A stretch of DNA of 64,000 bases. Origin: Lineus longissimus (taxonomy: Eukaryota > Nemertea > Pilidiophora > Heteronemertea > Lineidae). The position numbers were made by a program, and so were the translations under genes. The notes beneath the pieces were generated by a model. That model was given only the letters and a program-made list of their open reading frames with translations. It searched no databases and was not told where the DNA came from. Location of the stretch: positions 12,154,001 through 12,218,000 of the forward strand of contig NC_088316.1 in the NCBI RefSeq assembly GCF_910592395.1. Reading direction: 5' to 3'. Shown one piece after another: positions 41,245-52,877 of this stretch (positions are counted from its first letter, which is position 1; each line of letters starts with the position of its first letter).

Positions 41245-42404
41245 AATTAACACCCTTTACAAGGAAAATCACATAAATAATGAAATCAAACGAGGGATTT
41301 TTCAAACTCTAAACCAAAAAAAAGAGTTTAGAAAGTTTGATTGCAACAATAAACAAATTTGGAACGAATTTGCTGAAGTGGTCAGAGAGAAAATTCAATC
41401 ATTTCAAATTGTATTAGTTTATTCCCCCATGAAAATTAGAACCGATTGTGGGTTTCCTGTAGAGAGAACCATTACAATAGTAGTTAAGAATACAAATGAT
41501 ATAGAGATAAAAAAGGACGGTACAGACTTAGGTTTCCAAACCAATGGAGGGGAGGGGGAAGAGGAAGTAGACTTCCGACTTCTTGGGTGAGGTGTCTGCA
41601 GACTCTGAGTCTGAAGACGAGTCGAGTGGGTCAGATGTTGTGGGTTTGGGGAAGAGAAGCGCAACCAGCGCGGAGGGGGAGGCAGGGGGTCAACCGGAAA
41701 AGAAGAAAAGACTGACCGAGTGTAATTTATCTGAGTCCAGCAGCGATGATAATGGTCCGTGTGAAAACGAAAAAGGGGGATGTGACCCGACAAGACGCAT
41801 CTCGAGAGTCACTAAACCCCCAACTGGGAAAAAATCCCCCACAATCACCCGAGTTGATAGCGCACATGGGATAAATTCAGTGGCCACATTTTTCGACGAA
41901 CGGGACAAAATGTCCAAACTAAATGAAAATCAAAATCTCTCCCATGAAGAGAGAATGTTTCAAAAGAAACACTTGGAAAAGTGTCGATGTCATGGGGGAA
42001 AAGACAAAGAAACTATGATCAACGATTATCAAAAGATTTGTTCGGTAAAAACAATTCAGTTTGAAACAAGAGAAAAAAACGTTGGTTTATTAGCAAGAGA
42101 ATCAAATATACGTCAAAACTGGGTAAAAGGGGCCGAGAGTCTTGTGACTCAGTTACAAAAATTAACACACGCGATGGGGAAATTCGAAACGAAACAAACC
42201 TGCGATTCGTTAATAAAACCATTTTTCGATAAAGAAATAGCGCACAGAGAATGCAAACGGTGCACTCTCCATTGCTTGCCTTTGTTTGCAAGCAACATTA
42301 AAATGCCAGTAGGACGTCCGGTAAATCAAAAAAAAAAAAAAAATCGGATTAAATAGAGATACTGGTATGAAACCACAAAGTAGAATTCCCTATTCAACTA
42401 GAAA
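41245..42404 (+). pseudogene. Unknown acidic/Cys-rich ORF, copy A (frameshifted)
   Basis: Near-identical to 58037-59202. A continuous frame without ATG runs from about 41236 (IINTLYKENHINN) through FAEVVREKIQ and KNTNDIEIKKDG. One extra C at about 41,576 then shifts the frame, and the rest runs in the ORF 41583-42356. Protein layout: N-terminal ordered region (about 100 aa), acidic Ser-rich linker (SESEDESSGSD), basic NLS-like EKKKR, then a helical Cys/His-rich region (CRCHGG, CKRCTLHC) and a poly-Lys tail. Family not recognised. A TTGATTTAG acceptor-like sequence precedes the frame, so it might be an exon. Confidence 0.6.
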
Positions 42405-42458
42405 AAAACTAGAAATATATGATCCAAGGGCACATGCTGATAACATGCGAAATAAAGA

Positions 42459-43532
42459 TGAAATGGCCAGGGCCATTGTGCTCACCTCATGTGGTGGAAA
42501 GATGGATAAAGAGCATGGTATTGTGTCATGTAGTGTTAGGTTTGATGTAGGTCCAAGCAATTACAATTTCCCCAAAATGGCCAATTTACAGCACATTCGA
42601 CCTCTGTGACCTTGAAAAGTAGGTCAAATCAAAGAAGACCCGGGTGACACATTGAATGGTTGTTAGAATTAGATGTACCTATGATATAAAATTGGTGCAA
42701 ATCGGGCAAGTCATTACTAGGAATAATGGCATTTTGAAGAATTTAGGATTTGGCCCCCTCCCTGGAGGCCAAACGGCAAATCAGATCGCACCAAACTTCG
42801 GTACCTGAGATCACCTGACCAAGGGGTACATGTGTACTTAATTTGTGATCAATAGTCATTGCAGTTAAGAAACGTGCCATAGTTACGGCCTGACGGCGAA
42901 TTTACGCCATTTGACCTCTGTGACCTTGACAAGAAGGTCAAATTAAAAACCTGTGTGACATATACTGTATGGTGGTTAGATGTACCCATGATATCAAATT
43001 GGTGGCAATCGGGCAAGAAGTTAAGGAATAATCACATTTTTAAGGTTTTTGGATTTTGCCCCCTGGTGGTCAAGTGGTGAATCATACTGGACCAAACTTC
43101 GGTCCCTGAGATCACCTGACTAAGGGGTAAATGTGTACCAAATTTGGTATCAATAGTCATTGCAGTTTAGAAACGTGTCATCGTTACATCCTAACGGCCA
43201 ATTTACACCATTTGACCTCTGTGACCTTGAAAAGGAGGTCAAATCAAAAACCCGGAGGATATATGATGCACCTTTGCTAGAAGTACCTACCATATTTTTT
43301 TCAAAATTTCCCGACTACTATTAAAGGAGATATTGCATATTTTCACTTTTAACGTTTGGCCCCCTGGTGGCCAAACCATGAAACGAATCGGACCGAAACT
43401 TGGTCTCCAAGGTGTCATTACATAAGGGTACATGTGTACCAAGTTTCAACTCAATAGCTCTAACAGTTACGAAACGTGCCCTGCTAACGGACGACGGACG
43501 ACGACGACGACGACGGACGCCACGATATGGGA
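42459..43532. repeat. 1.1-kb interspersed repeat, copy 3 (3'-truncated)
   Basis: Same start as copies 1 and 2, with three half-site blocks. It stops in the CCACGATATGGGA segment and lacks the last ~30 bp with the hairpin. The DFAENY-family exon begins 3 bp later after CAG. Confidence 0.88.
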
Positions 43533-43535
43533 CAG

Positions 43536-44534
43536 TTCAAACATTCCTTGATGAACTGAAAGAAAAAAGTCACCCTTTGGCTAGCCACGTATTTGTTGCC
43601 ACATGGCAGCAGGACATGCTGAGAAAAGTCACCAAGGACCCTCCAGAAAAATCGGTGATCGGCATCTTGGACTTTGCTGAAAACTATTCTTGTGAAGGTC
43701 AGGATGAAGTGCAATCGGCGCATTGGGCCTTAAATCAAGTGACGGTACACCCAATCGTTACACTGTACCGGTGTCCAGAACAGGAGCATGATCATCTCGT
43801 CCGGGAGGCCATTGTCTTTATTAGTAACGATCTGCAGCACGATGCACATGCTGTGCAAGGATTCACCCAACAGGCAATTGATCACTTGCGCAACGTTAGA
43901 AATGTACCAGGAGAACGACTTATAGAATTTACAGATGGCTGCAGCTGCCAATACAAGTCCAAGTTACCATTTGCGGACATCTCATTTTCTGGGCAAGATC
44001 TGGGTGTTGAATTAGAAAGGCACTTTTTCGGCTCCAGACATGGAAAAGGTCCAGCCGATGGTGTGTCTGGAATCGTAAAGTCTGCCGCAAGAAGGGCAGT
44101 ATTATCACGCAAGGAACTGATCGATGATGCCAGAAGTTTCTTCCAGTTTTGCGAGACCAACCTTACAAAAGACGACTGCCAAACCACGAGAAGAAAGTTC
44201 TTTTTCATTGATGGTGAAACTGTCCAGAGGGAGAGACCAAGCCGTATGGTGAAGACTGCTGTACAAGGCACAAGGATCTTGCAGGCCGTCACACCAGGGG
44301 TAATAGCAGTGCGCCTGCTCAGCTGCTTCTCTGGAGGTTGCGAGAAAAACATTGATTGTGAAAATAATGCATACACGCAACCATGGCAGACACGTCCACT
44401 AAAGATGGTGATACCGCCTCCTGATGAAGCCCAGTCAGAGTCTGATGTAAGAGCTGACCGCTCTGTCCAAGCAGATGTGCCTCAAAGGATTGCCAAGCCA
44501 GTGGAGATAGAAGCAATTTGGAAATCATTACAAG
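43536..44534 (+). CDS. DFAENY-family protein (possible RNase-H-fold), large exon
   Basis: A long exon beginning after GGGACAG at the repeat junction and ending in phase 1 at GTAAGC. Conserved-looking motifs are ILDFAENYSC with QDEVQSAHW, VFISNDLQHDAHAV, EFTDGCSCQYKSK and RHFFGSRHGKGPADG. The alternating hydrophobic strands ending in Asp and the HGKGPxDG signature recall an uncharacterised family widespread in invertebrate genomes. A DDE/RNase-H-like core with candidate Asp in DFAENY, EFTDG and GPADG is my inference. The N-terminal region expected upstream is absent, so the gene is 5'-truncated or its first exons are elsewhere. The gene continues at 44654. Confidence 0.65.
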
Positions 44535-44653
44535 GTAAGCGATTTACCCTATCTATTTGTTGGTGTGTATTGTGTCTTCTTCGCAACTGCATGATGACAG
44601 TAGTTCAATGGACATCACATTTATCATGTCTTTTGTCTTCTTTTTTGTCTCAG

Positions 44654-44690
44654 GAGGCGGTGAACCAGTTAGCGACACTGACCATGCTGA
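44654..44690 (+). CDS. DFAENY-family gene, exon 2 left half (interrupted by LTR element)
   Basis: Starts after TTTTGTCTCAG in phase 1 (GGEPVSDTDHA) and is cut by the left LTR at 44691. The exon resumes at 55480 after the right LTR. Counting the CTGA target duplication once, the two halves give 129 nt in a single open frame ending at a GTATGA donor. Confidence 0.8.
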
Positions 44691-45247
44691 TGTAACATAT
44701 CTGTTGTTGGGCTACATTAAAGCGCCAGTATATACATAAATAATATAATTTCTTATGTAGAGTCAGAGCGAGACTGGGTTAATTGTGGGATGTCGGGGCG
44801 TTGTTGATGCTGATTGGACCCTTCGGGTGGCCGGCGAAGTCCGTTCCACCCAACATGAAAGAAATGTAAAGGGTTCGATCCACATCCTAGTGTTAAGGGG
44901 GTCTGAAAAAGGGTTCTCGATGACGTTGGTTGTGTCCATGACGACCGAGATAATTAATTCACGCTCTCGCTCTCTTTTTCCCGATTTTATCAAGGTAGGA
45001 CCTCAAATCGTAATGATGTCTAATTTAGGCCTGATTCTATCCTTAAATGCATGCATGTACATATCATCACTTCCCCAACTCTTTAATATATATATTGGCG
45101 CAATCCTGAGTTGATTTAGTCACTGTTTGAACACCTTCACGGGAGTCTGAGCCACTTTTGTGAACACATCACCGGTCCATCCCGGGTATTCCATCGACCT
45201 GGGAGAGGACAAGAACCTACGAATGATCAGGCGCTTCCTGTTCAACA
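44691..45247 (+). repeat. Left LTR
   Basis: 557 bp, TG...CA ends. Nearly identical to 54920-55475; differences include CAACATGAAAG versus CAACTTGAAAG and a 2-bp indel after ACATAAAT. Confidence 0.93.
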
Positions 45248-45265
45248 TGGCGACCTTCCCAGGAT
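45248..45265 (+). promoter_or_regulatory. Primer-binding site
   Basis: TGGCGACCTTCCCAGGA directly follows the left LTR. TGG pairs with the CCA of a tRNA 3' end, as is usual for LTR retrotransposons. The tRNA species was not determined. Confidence 0.65.
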
Positions 45266-45840
45266 TTTAAAATGCTAGTAATTGGTGATGATGACTGGCT
45301 TTGGCTTTTGGACAGGGTGTTTAATGCAGTGATTGTGGTTTTATTCAACGGGATATGCGCCAAGTCAGTATTCTCTATTCTCGTACATGTATGTTCGGTA
45401 CGTATGTTCGTATATACAACCAATTATTACCACAGTTAATTAATAATGAGTAATATCATCGATCGTATTACGTATTATGTATCGGTAAACACGGGAGGGC
45501 AGCAAACCCTTACTCCACAGCACGTAATAGAACCTTCTCATCTATAATTCATGATTGGCCTACGTATACAGTACTACTAGATGCAATGGCTCAAACGTTC
45601 AGTAAATTGTTGTTTATGCTGGAGGAGGAAGTTCCCTAGCTGGTTGATATCGACAGTGTGCCGTACCTGGTGTCACCTGTTAAGTGCAATTTCGACCCAA
45701 CTCGGGAATTCGAATTCTTGGGCATGAAGGTTGGGAAAATACAGGGTAACTAAGGACAGCTGACCAACTGGTAGATATTGACATAGAAAAGGGCGGTAAA
45801 AGATTGTTGCTCCTGCGTAATATCTCTTCAGAAAATTGTA
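45266..45840 (+). other. Leader region; gag absent
   Basis: Only about 590 bp separate the LTR from the protease. Stops occur in all frames and no capsid or zinc-knuckle motif is seen. Gag appears deleted or decayed. Confidence 0.6.
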
Positions 45841-48248
45841 ATGAGAGTACATCGAGAAGAAGAGTTGCGGGACTTTCCAGCACAATGGAAGCCGAGATTG
45901 GGGAAAAATAAGAATGTCGTTCTTATAGACACCGGAGCGGAAACCTCCTGTATATTAAAGCAGTTCTGGAGGAATCACCCCGTACTGAGCAAACTAAAGC
46001 CGACTGCGTCACCAGTAAAGGAGTGCCAGGCTGTTAATGGAGAGACTTTAGAGGTAGCAGGTGAGATAGCAGTAAAGATGAATTTGGCTGGCACTTTGGT
46101 CACCCATCCTCTAGTGATATTGGACCTGCCAATTTCGATCCCAATAATTTTAGGATGTGATTTCCTTCAGAAACACGGAGCGTCAATTTCATTTGCCAAA
46201 AAGGAACTAATACTGGATGAGAAGCATCACATTTCACTGCTGGGAACTATTGGCTTAAACAAGACAGTTAAGGTGATATTGGAGGAAGAACAACCCATAG
46301 ATGGTAGGTGTGAGCAAATAGTATTTGGAAGTGTCTGTGTCCAGAGCAATAAACCTGGAGGAAGGGAGTTATTTGTAAAGCAAGAGGATCTGCAGGATGG
46401 AACTATGGTACTGTTTAATGGGAATGACGTAACCCCGGATGAGTTCGGATTGCTTGGGGCTAAAGGCATTTGCAGAATCAAGGAGGGAAAGATACCAATC
46501 TGCTTGCTGAATGCAAAAAGTAAGCGAGTTCATTTGAAACCAGGGACACTTCTTGGTCATATTGATGTCGTGGATCCAGAGGAGGTGATCGAGGTGGATT
46601 TTAATGAAGAGGAGAATGAGCAATCTGATGATAAAGTACCTGAAAACCTCATTGGTCACATTGAATCTGATAAGCGAGATGGGATGATAGAGCTGGTGCA
46701 GTACCAAGAGGAGCTGATTGAAGAGAGGGACCATGAAGAGCCGAAGTATGGAGGAAAAGAAGCAGTTGATCACTTGGACTTATCGGCTGCGGATATCAAT
46801 GACGAGCAAAAAGATCAATTGAAAGCTGTACTTCGCGAATACCAGGATTTGTTAGCAGCCGGCCCGGAGGACATGGGGGCGTGTACAGTAGGAGAGGTAC
46901 ACATTGATGTACCAGGACACCCTCCCATTCACCAGCGGCCATACAGGACCAGTTTTCCCCAGCGGCGGGCCTTGAGAGAAAACGTGGAAGATATGATGAA
47001 ACGAGGGGTAGTCCGGGAATCAAAGTCAGCTTGGGCAAACCCAGTGGTGATGGTGAAGAAAGCGAATGGGAAATGGAGAATATGCGCGCCGTGAACAAAG
47101 TAATCAAAAAGGATCGCCACCCACTGCCAAACATCGAAGAAACTCTGAGTCTGGGCTTGGGGCAAGGCGCTCCCAAGTATTTTACTTGCCTAGATTTGGC
47201 TAGCGGATTTTGGCAACTGAAATTAGATGCCCAAAGTAGCGAGATCTGCTTGATAGTGACGGAGGACAACTTGTACAGCTTTAATGTGCTACCATTTGGC
47301 TTGGCCATTTCACCAGCAGAGTTCACACGCACAATGAATATTGTCCTCGCTGGGTTACAAGGAAATTCATGCTTCTGTTACATTGATGATATAATAATCT
47401 ACGGCCCAACATTTGAGGTACATTTGAATCGACTGGAAGAGGTGCTGCAACGCTTCCGGAAATACAACCTAAAACTGCAACCTGGAAAGTGCACCTGGGC
47501 ACGTAAACATGTCACCTACCTAGGCCACCAGATTTCCGGAGAGGGCGTGACCCCAGATCCAGCTAAATGCAGTATCATAAAGGATATGAGTCCACCCAGC
47601 AATACAAAAGCCTTGCGAAGAGTACTCGGAATGAGCGGATACTACCGCCGGTTTATCAAGGACTATGCAAAGATGTGTGCACCCATGACACGACTACTGC
47701 AAGCCAATGTACCATTCCAGTGGTCAAATGACTGCCAAGAGGCGTTGGAAAAGGTAAAGGAGGCACTTTGTAGTGAACCGATAATGCTGGCTTATCCACG
47801 AGAGGAAGTGGAATTCACTGTCTACACTGATGCATGTGATGTGGCACTGGGGAACATGTTGTGTCAGAATGTGGATGGAGTGATGAAGGTGATATGCTAT
47901 GGAGGACGGATACTAAGTCGGCGAGAAAGGAACTTCTGCACCAGTGAGAAGGAATGTCTAGGCATACTGGAGGCTTTGAAAAGGTACAGGGTATATCTAA
48001 GTGGCTCTCATTTTGTCTGCGTGACCGATCACAAGGCGTTGGTCTGGCTAATGAGGTGCAAGGACAACAACCCTAGACTCCTGCGCTGGTCCTTGGCAAT
48101 CCAGACCTATGACTTTTCCATTGTTCATGAAAATGGAAGGTTACTCCCAGTGACGGATGCGCTGTCCAGGCTACCTTCTGATGAGGGGAAGCAGATTAGG
48201 TCCTTGACAGTACCTGGAGTGGACGTGGAAGACCTAAAACAACGCTAG
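45841..48248 (+). pseudogene. Protease-reverse transcriptase-RNase H of Gypsy-type element
   Basis: The first frame (to 47094) carries the aspartic protease (VVLIDTGAETSC, then LGCDFLQKHG), a long acidic linker and the start of RT (RRGVV-like, then WANPVVMVKKANGKWRIC). A small deletion at about 47,085 removes part of the conserved VDYR region and shifts the frame. RT continues in 47085-48248 with TCLDLASGFWQL (first Asp), LPFGLAISPAEF, FCYIDDIIIYG (catalytic pair) and LGHQISGEG. RNase H follows with VYTDACDVALG and TDHKALVWL. The frame ends at an in-frame TAG (48246-48248) that interrupts the pol polyprotein; the same frame reopens immediately. Confidence 0.9.
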
Positions 48249-49981
48249 AGTGAAGATCCTGAACTGAAGGATATGATAGATTACCTGAAGGACTCAATCC
48301 TGCCACTGGACAAAAAGCAAAACCACTGGGTGCAGAAGGTATCTACTGCATATGACCTAGACGACGATGAAATACTGCGCCACGTAAGGGTGGAAGAAAA
48401 GAAGCCGAAAGGACAGTATCTTAGGTACCAAATTGTGGTCCCATCATCGATGCAGAATGAAATGCTGATTTGGGCCCATGATGATCCATGCACAGGAGGG
48501 CATTTCGGTGTGGAACGTACCCTGGCAAAATTACAGGTGAAGTACTTCTGGGAAAGAAGGCGGCAACATTGCACCGACTACTGTAGATCTTGCCAAGGTT
48601 GTCAGGCCAGAAAGACTCCTCCAAGACCGCCAAGGGCACCTCTCCAAGTGATAGAATCATCTGAGGTTTGGGAAAGGGTCGTTTGCGATATCAAGGGCCC
48701 CTTACGAGAAACTGCCAGGGGAAACAAGTACATATTGGTACTGCAAGACCACTTCACGAAATTTGTGCAGTGTTACCCCTTGAAAACACAAACTGCTGCT
48801 GAGATTGCGGAAGTGATATTCAAAAGACTGATATGCAATTTTCGAGCCTTCCGTATTCTTCATACAGACCAAGCAAAAGATTTCACAGGGAAGCTCATTC
48901 AGGAGTTGTGTACACTTTGTAACATGACAAAGGTCAACTCCACTGCGTACCATCCAATGTCACAAGGGGGAGTTGAGCGTTTCAATCGTACGATGGCTAC
49001 GCGTTTGGCGATCTTTGTTAACGACCAGCAAACGGATTGGGATCTCTATCTGGAGGGACTCACGTTTGCTTTCAACTCCTCTCCTTCCACGGAAAGCACT
49101 TTACTCTCCATTTTTCCTGATGTTTGGGCGGCATCCACTGTTGCCAATGGATGCTAGTCTCTACAAGCCGCAAACAAAGAAGAGAGATATCATGGAGCAT
49201 CTGGAGGTGACCATCCAAACCATAGAAATGATCCATGAGATTGCGAAGGAAAACCTTGACACAGCTCGAGAGAGGATGAAACGGAATTATGATGTCAAAT
49301 CCAGGCCGATTGGGTCAACTATGTTGGCTGTATGTGCCTCGAGTGCAAAGTCCAGGAGGAAAACGGACACTGGGAAAATTTTGGTGTGGACCCTTTACCA
49401 TTGTGGAGAAGTTGAGTGTAGTGAACTTTAAGCTACGGAATTTCCAGAATCGGAAGTTACCCCAGGTGGTGCATTGTAATCGGATGAAGCCGTACTATGG
49501 CCAGGAGAGGAGGGATCTTCCTTTACCTGAACTAGCAGAGGAATACGAGGAGATAGAGGATGAAACAGCAGATTTCATTCCAGGCGACCAGCTAAGAGAA
49601 GAGGACAAAAAAGAAAAAGAAAAAGAAGAGGAGGAAAAAGAAATTGAAAAGGAGGAACGAGAGAAGAATGAATCTGATTTGGGGTTGTCCGAGGGAAGTG
49701 ACAAGGGGGATGAAGGAGAAGAGGAACCATTAACCGAGTCAGAAAAGGAGCCAAGTGAGGCTTCGGACGAAGAATATGACATAGAAAAACTGATAAATAA
49801 GCGGACACGAGCCGGAAGACTTCAATATAAGGTGAAATGGAAGGACTGTGCTCCTAGATTTAGTACCTGGGAACCAGCTGAACACGTACCAGGGTCCGTT
49901 GTGGCGGACTATGAGCAGGAAAGGGCACAAAAACTGCGTCGTCGGAAAGGCCATGGGCGATGGACAAAACGAAAACAATAA
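48249..49981 (+). pseudogene. Integrase with C-terminal chromodomain, Gypsy-type
   Basis: A zinc-binding HHCC-like region (WAHDD, GGHFGVERTLAKL, CRSCQGCQARK) leads into the D-D-E core: VVCDIKGPL, LHTDQAKDF and SQGGVERFNRT. A frameshift at about 49,110 moves the reading to the frame with FFLMFGRHPLLPMD. A second at about 49,330 moves it to the 49289-49981 frame. That frame has the GPY/F-like region (WCGPFTIVEKL), a Glu/Lys-rich linker and a chromodomain (YDIEKLINKRTRAG to WKDCAPRFSTWEPAEHV). Chromodomains direct integration to marked chromatin in related elements. Confidence 0.88.
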
Positions 49982-50280
49982 TCAAAACGGAGATTGACAT
50001 GACTCAGATATGTTCGCTTGTTTTACATAATATTGGTTGTATATAGACTAGAGTAACTTAATGTGTACATAAATTTTCCGCTACAGGCCGAGGACGTTGA
50101 TTAGGCTATGTTATTATACCGATAATAGATTTTTTTTTATTATATAGTTTTTTTTGGAGCAGCTGTTGGTATAACTCACGGGGGAATCATGAACGAGGGG
50201 GATATTTATTTCGTGCGATCGCGATTGCATTGGCTCATAGCATATAATCCTTGGTTTTTTTCAGGTTGCCAGAGAGAACA

Positions 50281-50317
50281 AAAATAACAAACAAACAAAC
50301 AAACAAACAAACAAACA
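50281..50317 (+). repeat. (AAAC)n microsatellite before env
   Basis: AACAAAC tetramers run directly into the env ATG at 50318. A TTTTTTTCAG acceptor-like site lies just upstream (about 50254-50264), consistent with a spliced env message. Confidence 0.8.
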
Positions 50318-52877
50318 ATGAAGAGATTAAGTGAAGTGGGTAGGTTCTTGTACCTCATGATTGGGCTCTGTAACGCAGCTCAAAACTATGTTATTCGAAT
50401 TAACATGGGGGTGGTCTTTCATAGGATCTCCAGCGCCAACCTTGCAAAGGGGTTCTGGAGGGTGACCTATGTCAAGCCATTCATGCGACTCCCCGAGTTA
50501 CCGACGGCTGCTTTGAACAACTGTGGGGCAACCCATCGGGATGTTCCGGGGGTCTTTCGACATTTGTGATGAAATTCACAAAGTGATAGGTCTGGTCGAA
50601 CAAAAGAGAGGGGAAGCGGTAGATAAGATAAAAGGAACCATGAATACCATGAACGAACTTATCAATGTTCGCCTGCCGAATGACCATTCGAAACGGAGTT
50701 TCCTCCCTGGCATAGGGCATCTCGCCCATTCCTTGTTTGGTGTCGCAACGGACGACGAATTGGCCACGGTACGGCATAATGTTGATGCTTTCAAGGCTAT
50801 CACAAAGACCACTGCAGATCAAGTAAAGAAGTTGGGGAACAAGTTATCCTCTTTTATGAACGCAACAGATAAACGATTCGAAAATGCGTTCCAGGCGATA
50901 AACGAAAATCATGCCGCCATCACTAAGGCATGGAACAAATTGTCCCTGCTGGAAAAGAGGATGAACACCCTCCAACTGGTAGTCAAGTTGGTCTTGCAGT
51001 TGCAAAGAAATTTAGCCTTGTTTCTGGAATCTTTGATTTCCTTAGAAGCCCAGAGCCGGCAATGGTTGTCCGGTGTTCAAACACTGTTGACAGGATATTT
51101 GAGTCACGAAATAGTGTCCCCTGATCAGATTAAACGGACCCTAGATCACATTAGAGTGAACTTGGAAACCGTTCTACCTGGATATACCATCGCTCATTCT
51201 GCCATCAGTTACTACTACCAAGTGAAAGATATATCCTTCACCAAAGATGATGAGAATCTGTATGTGACCATAAAGATTCCCATCACAGCATCTGTTGGAT
51301 ATGTGGATGTATTCGCAATCAATGCTGTGCCGTTGCCAATTAATGCAACCAGCAAATTCAACTCTACCTTGATTGTGGGCCTTCCCGACTATATTGCTGT
51401 TACCAGAGATGGTCAGTGGTATGCAGAATTTAATAATGATTTGTATCAGACCTGTCTGGGAAGCGAGGTTAAACACTGCCCCGCGATGATGAGTGTGAAA
51501 TCCAGTAGCATACTGAGCTGCGCCTCAGCCTTATTTTTCGATTATGTCACAGATGCTAATGATTTATGTGATATCAGATATAATTTTGGGCCACCCTTTG
51601 AAGGGGCGTTGGCCATTGGCGAGAATATGTATTTTGTATCTGGAGGCTCAGAGGACACCTGGTCCCTGACGTGTCCCTCTAGGTCACCCCGCCCAATTCC
51701 GGCCTGTGTAATGTGCAAGTTAAGCTTACCTTGCCAGTGTGGTGTTAAAGCCAGGCATTGGGTAATCTTTCCCAGAGCCAGCCAATGTGACGCAAATCAC
51801 CAGAACAACTTGACGTATCTTCATGGAACCAATTTACCTGTACTGCATGCCTTATACAGCCACAAGGATCTTTCCGATATAAGGGGTAGCAGCACTTTTG
51901 GCGAACCGATACCGGTTGAATTGCCAACCTTCAACATCAAATCGGGTAATTGGTCAAAAATTACACAGCGGGAGAGAAAGTTTTCCCTGGATTTCAAACA
52001 CGTGGCTGCAAGTACAGTTAAATCCACACAAATTTATGCATCCAAAAGCGACATGTTGGCTGACTCTCTATCTAATCCATCTGTTCTAAGTTTTTCAGGG
52101 TTTTCCTCTGGTGATTGGGTATGGAACACCTTGAATACGGTTGTGTCTGTGACAGCGCTTGTGCTAGGGCTATACCTGTGGTGCCGTGGAAGGATGGTGG
52201 CGGGTATGCTGCCCGTTGCGAATGCTTTACCCATGGCCAGGGCGATGAACCGTACCACAGGGAATGGCTCTGCCACTCTCGCATTCAGGATTTTGAAAGC
52301 CGAGCGGGAGAGTATTGTGAAACTGGAACAGGGCGTCAAGGACATGATTGATCTGGACCGGGTGCTGATCAGCATTGTTGTTGGTCTTGTGGGCTTTATG
52401 ATTATGTATGTGATATTCAGGAAGATTCGCCGAAATTTGTTGTATAAATGCGGAGCACTCGTTGTCTCCGAGACAAATCAGTGCACCTCGTGGCTGACCC
52501 TGGAGATAACTAATTCTCGACTGGCCGTAAAATTGAAACTGCGACCCGTCATTGGCCACCCATTAGATTTTGAAGTAGGTGCGGCCTGCTCCTTGAATGA
52601 TATAGTTAGGTTGAAAGTCTTCAAAACCGGAAGTTGCATTCCATTCCTGAATTTTCAGTGGCCCGATGATTTTGAGTTAATACATGATCCATCAGGCTTA
52701 GCCATAGATCTCCCAGAGTTGACTCGGGTGATGTCGACAAATATCAGCAGGATAGAAGAACTACTGAGCGGGGACTATAGATGCAATTTATCCTTATATT
52801 ATAGTCGGGTCTACTACCCTTTGGGTAAAAAGAAATCCAGACCAAGAGCACAACAAAAATCTGTTGAAACTGCTTAG
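50318..52877 (+). pseudogene. Envelope-like membrane glycoprotein of LTR element, one frameshift
   Basis: The ATG at 50318 opens a short frame with a signal-peptide-like start (RFLYLMIGLCNAAQN). A one-base shift at about 50,520 moves to the main frame (783 codons from 50523). That frame has a basic KRS site followed by a Gly/hydrophobic stretch (FLPGIGHLAHSLFG), coiled-coil-like heptads, many Cys, several N-glycosylation sites, and two membrane helices at about residues 535-558 and 613-635 with a long tail. The order of basic cleavage site, fusion-peptide-like segment, heptads and membrane anchor resembles the baculovirus-F-like envelope proteins of insect errantiviruses. The frameshift separates signal and ectodomain, so this copy should not yield a complete protein. 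Confidence 0.72.

Noticed and set aside
43400-43535. Apparent ATG start of the DFAENY ORF
   Set aside because: These codons lie in the 3' part of the interspersed repeat and recur in the other copies; the conserved protein begins only after the junction.
49495-49808. Ser-rich and Leu/Pro-rich minus-strand frames opposite the integrase linker
   Set aside because: They are the reverse reading of the Glu/Lys-rich linker codons.
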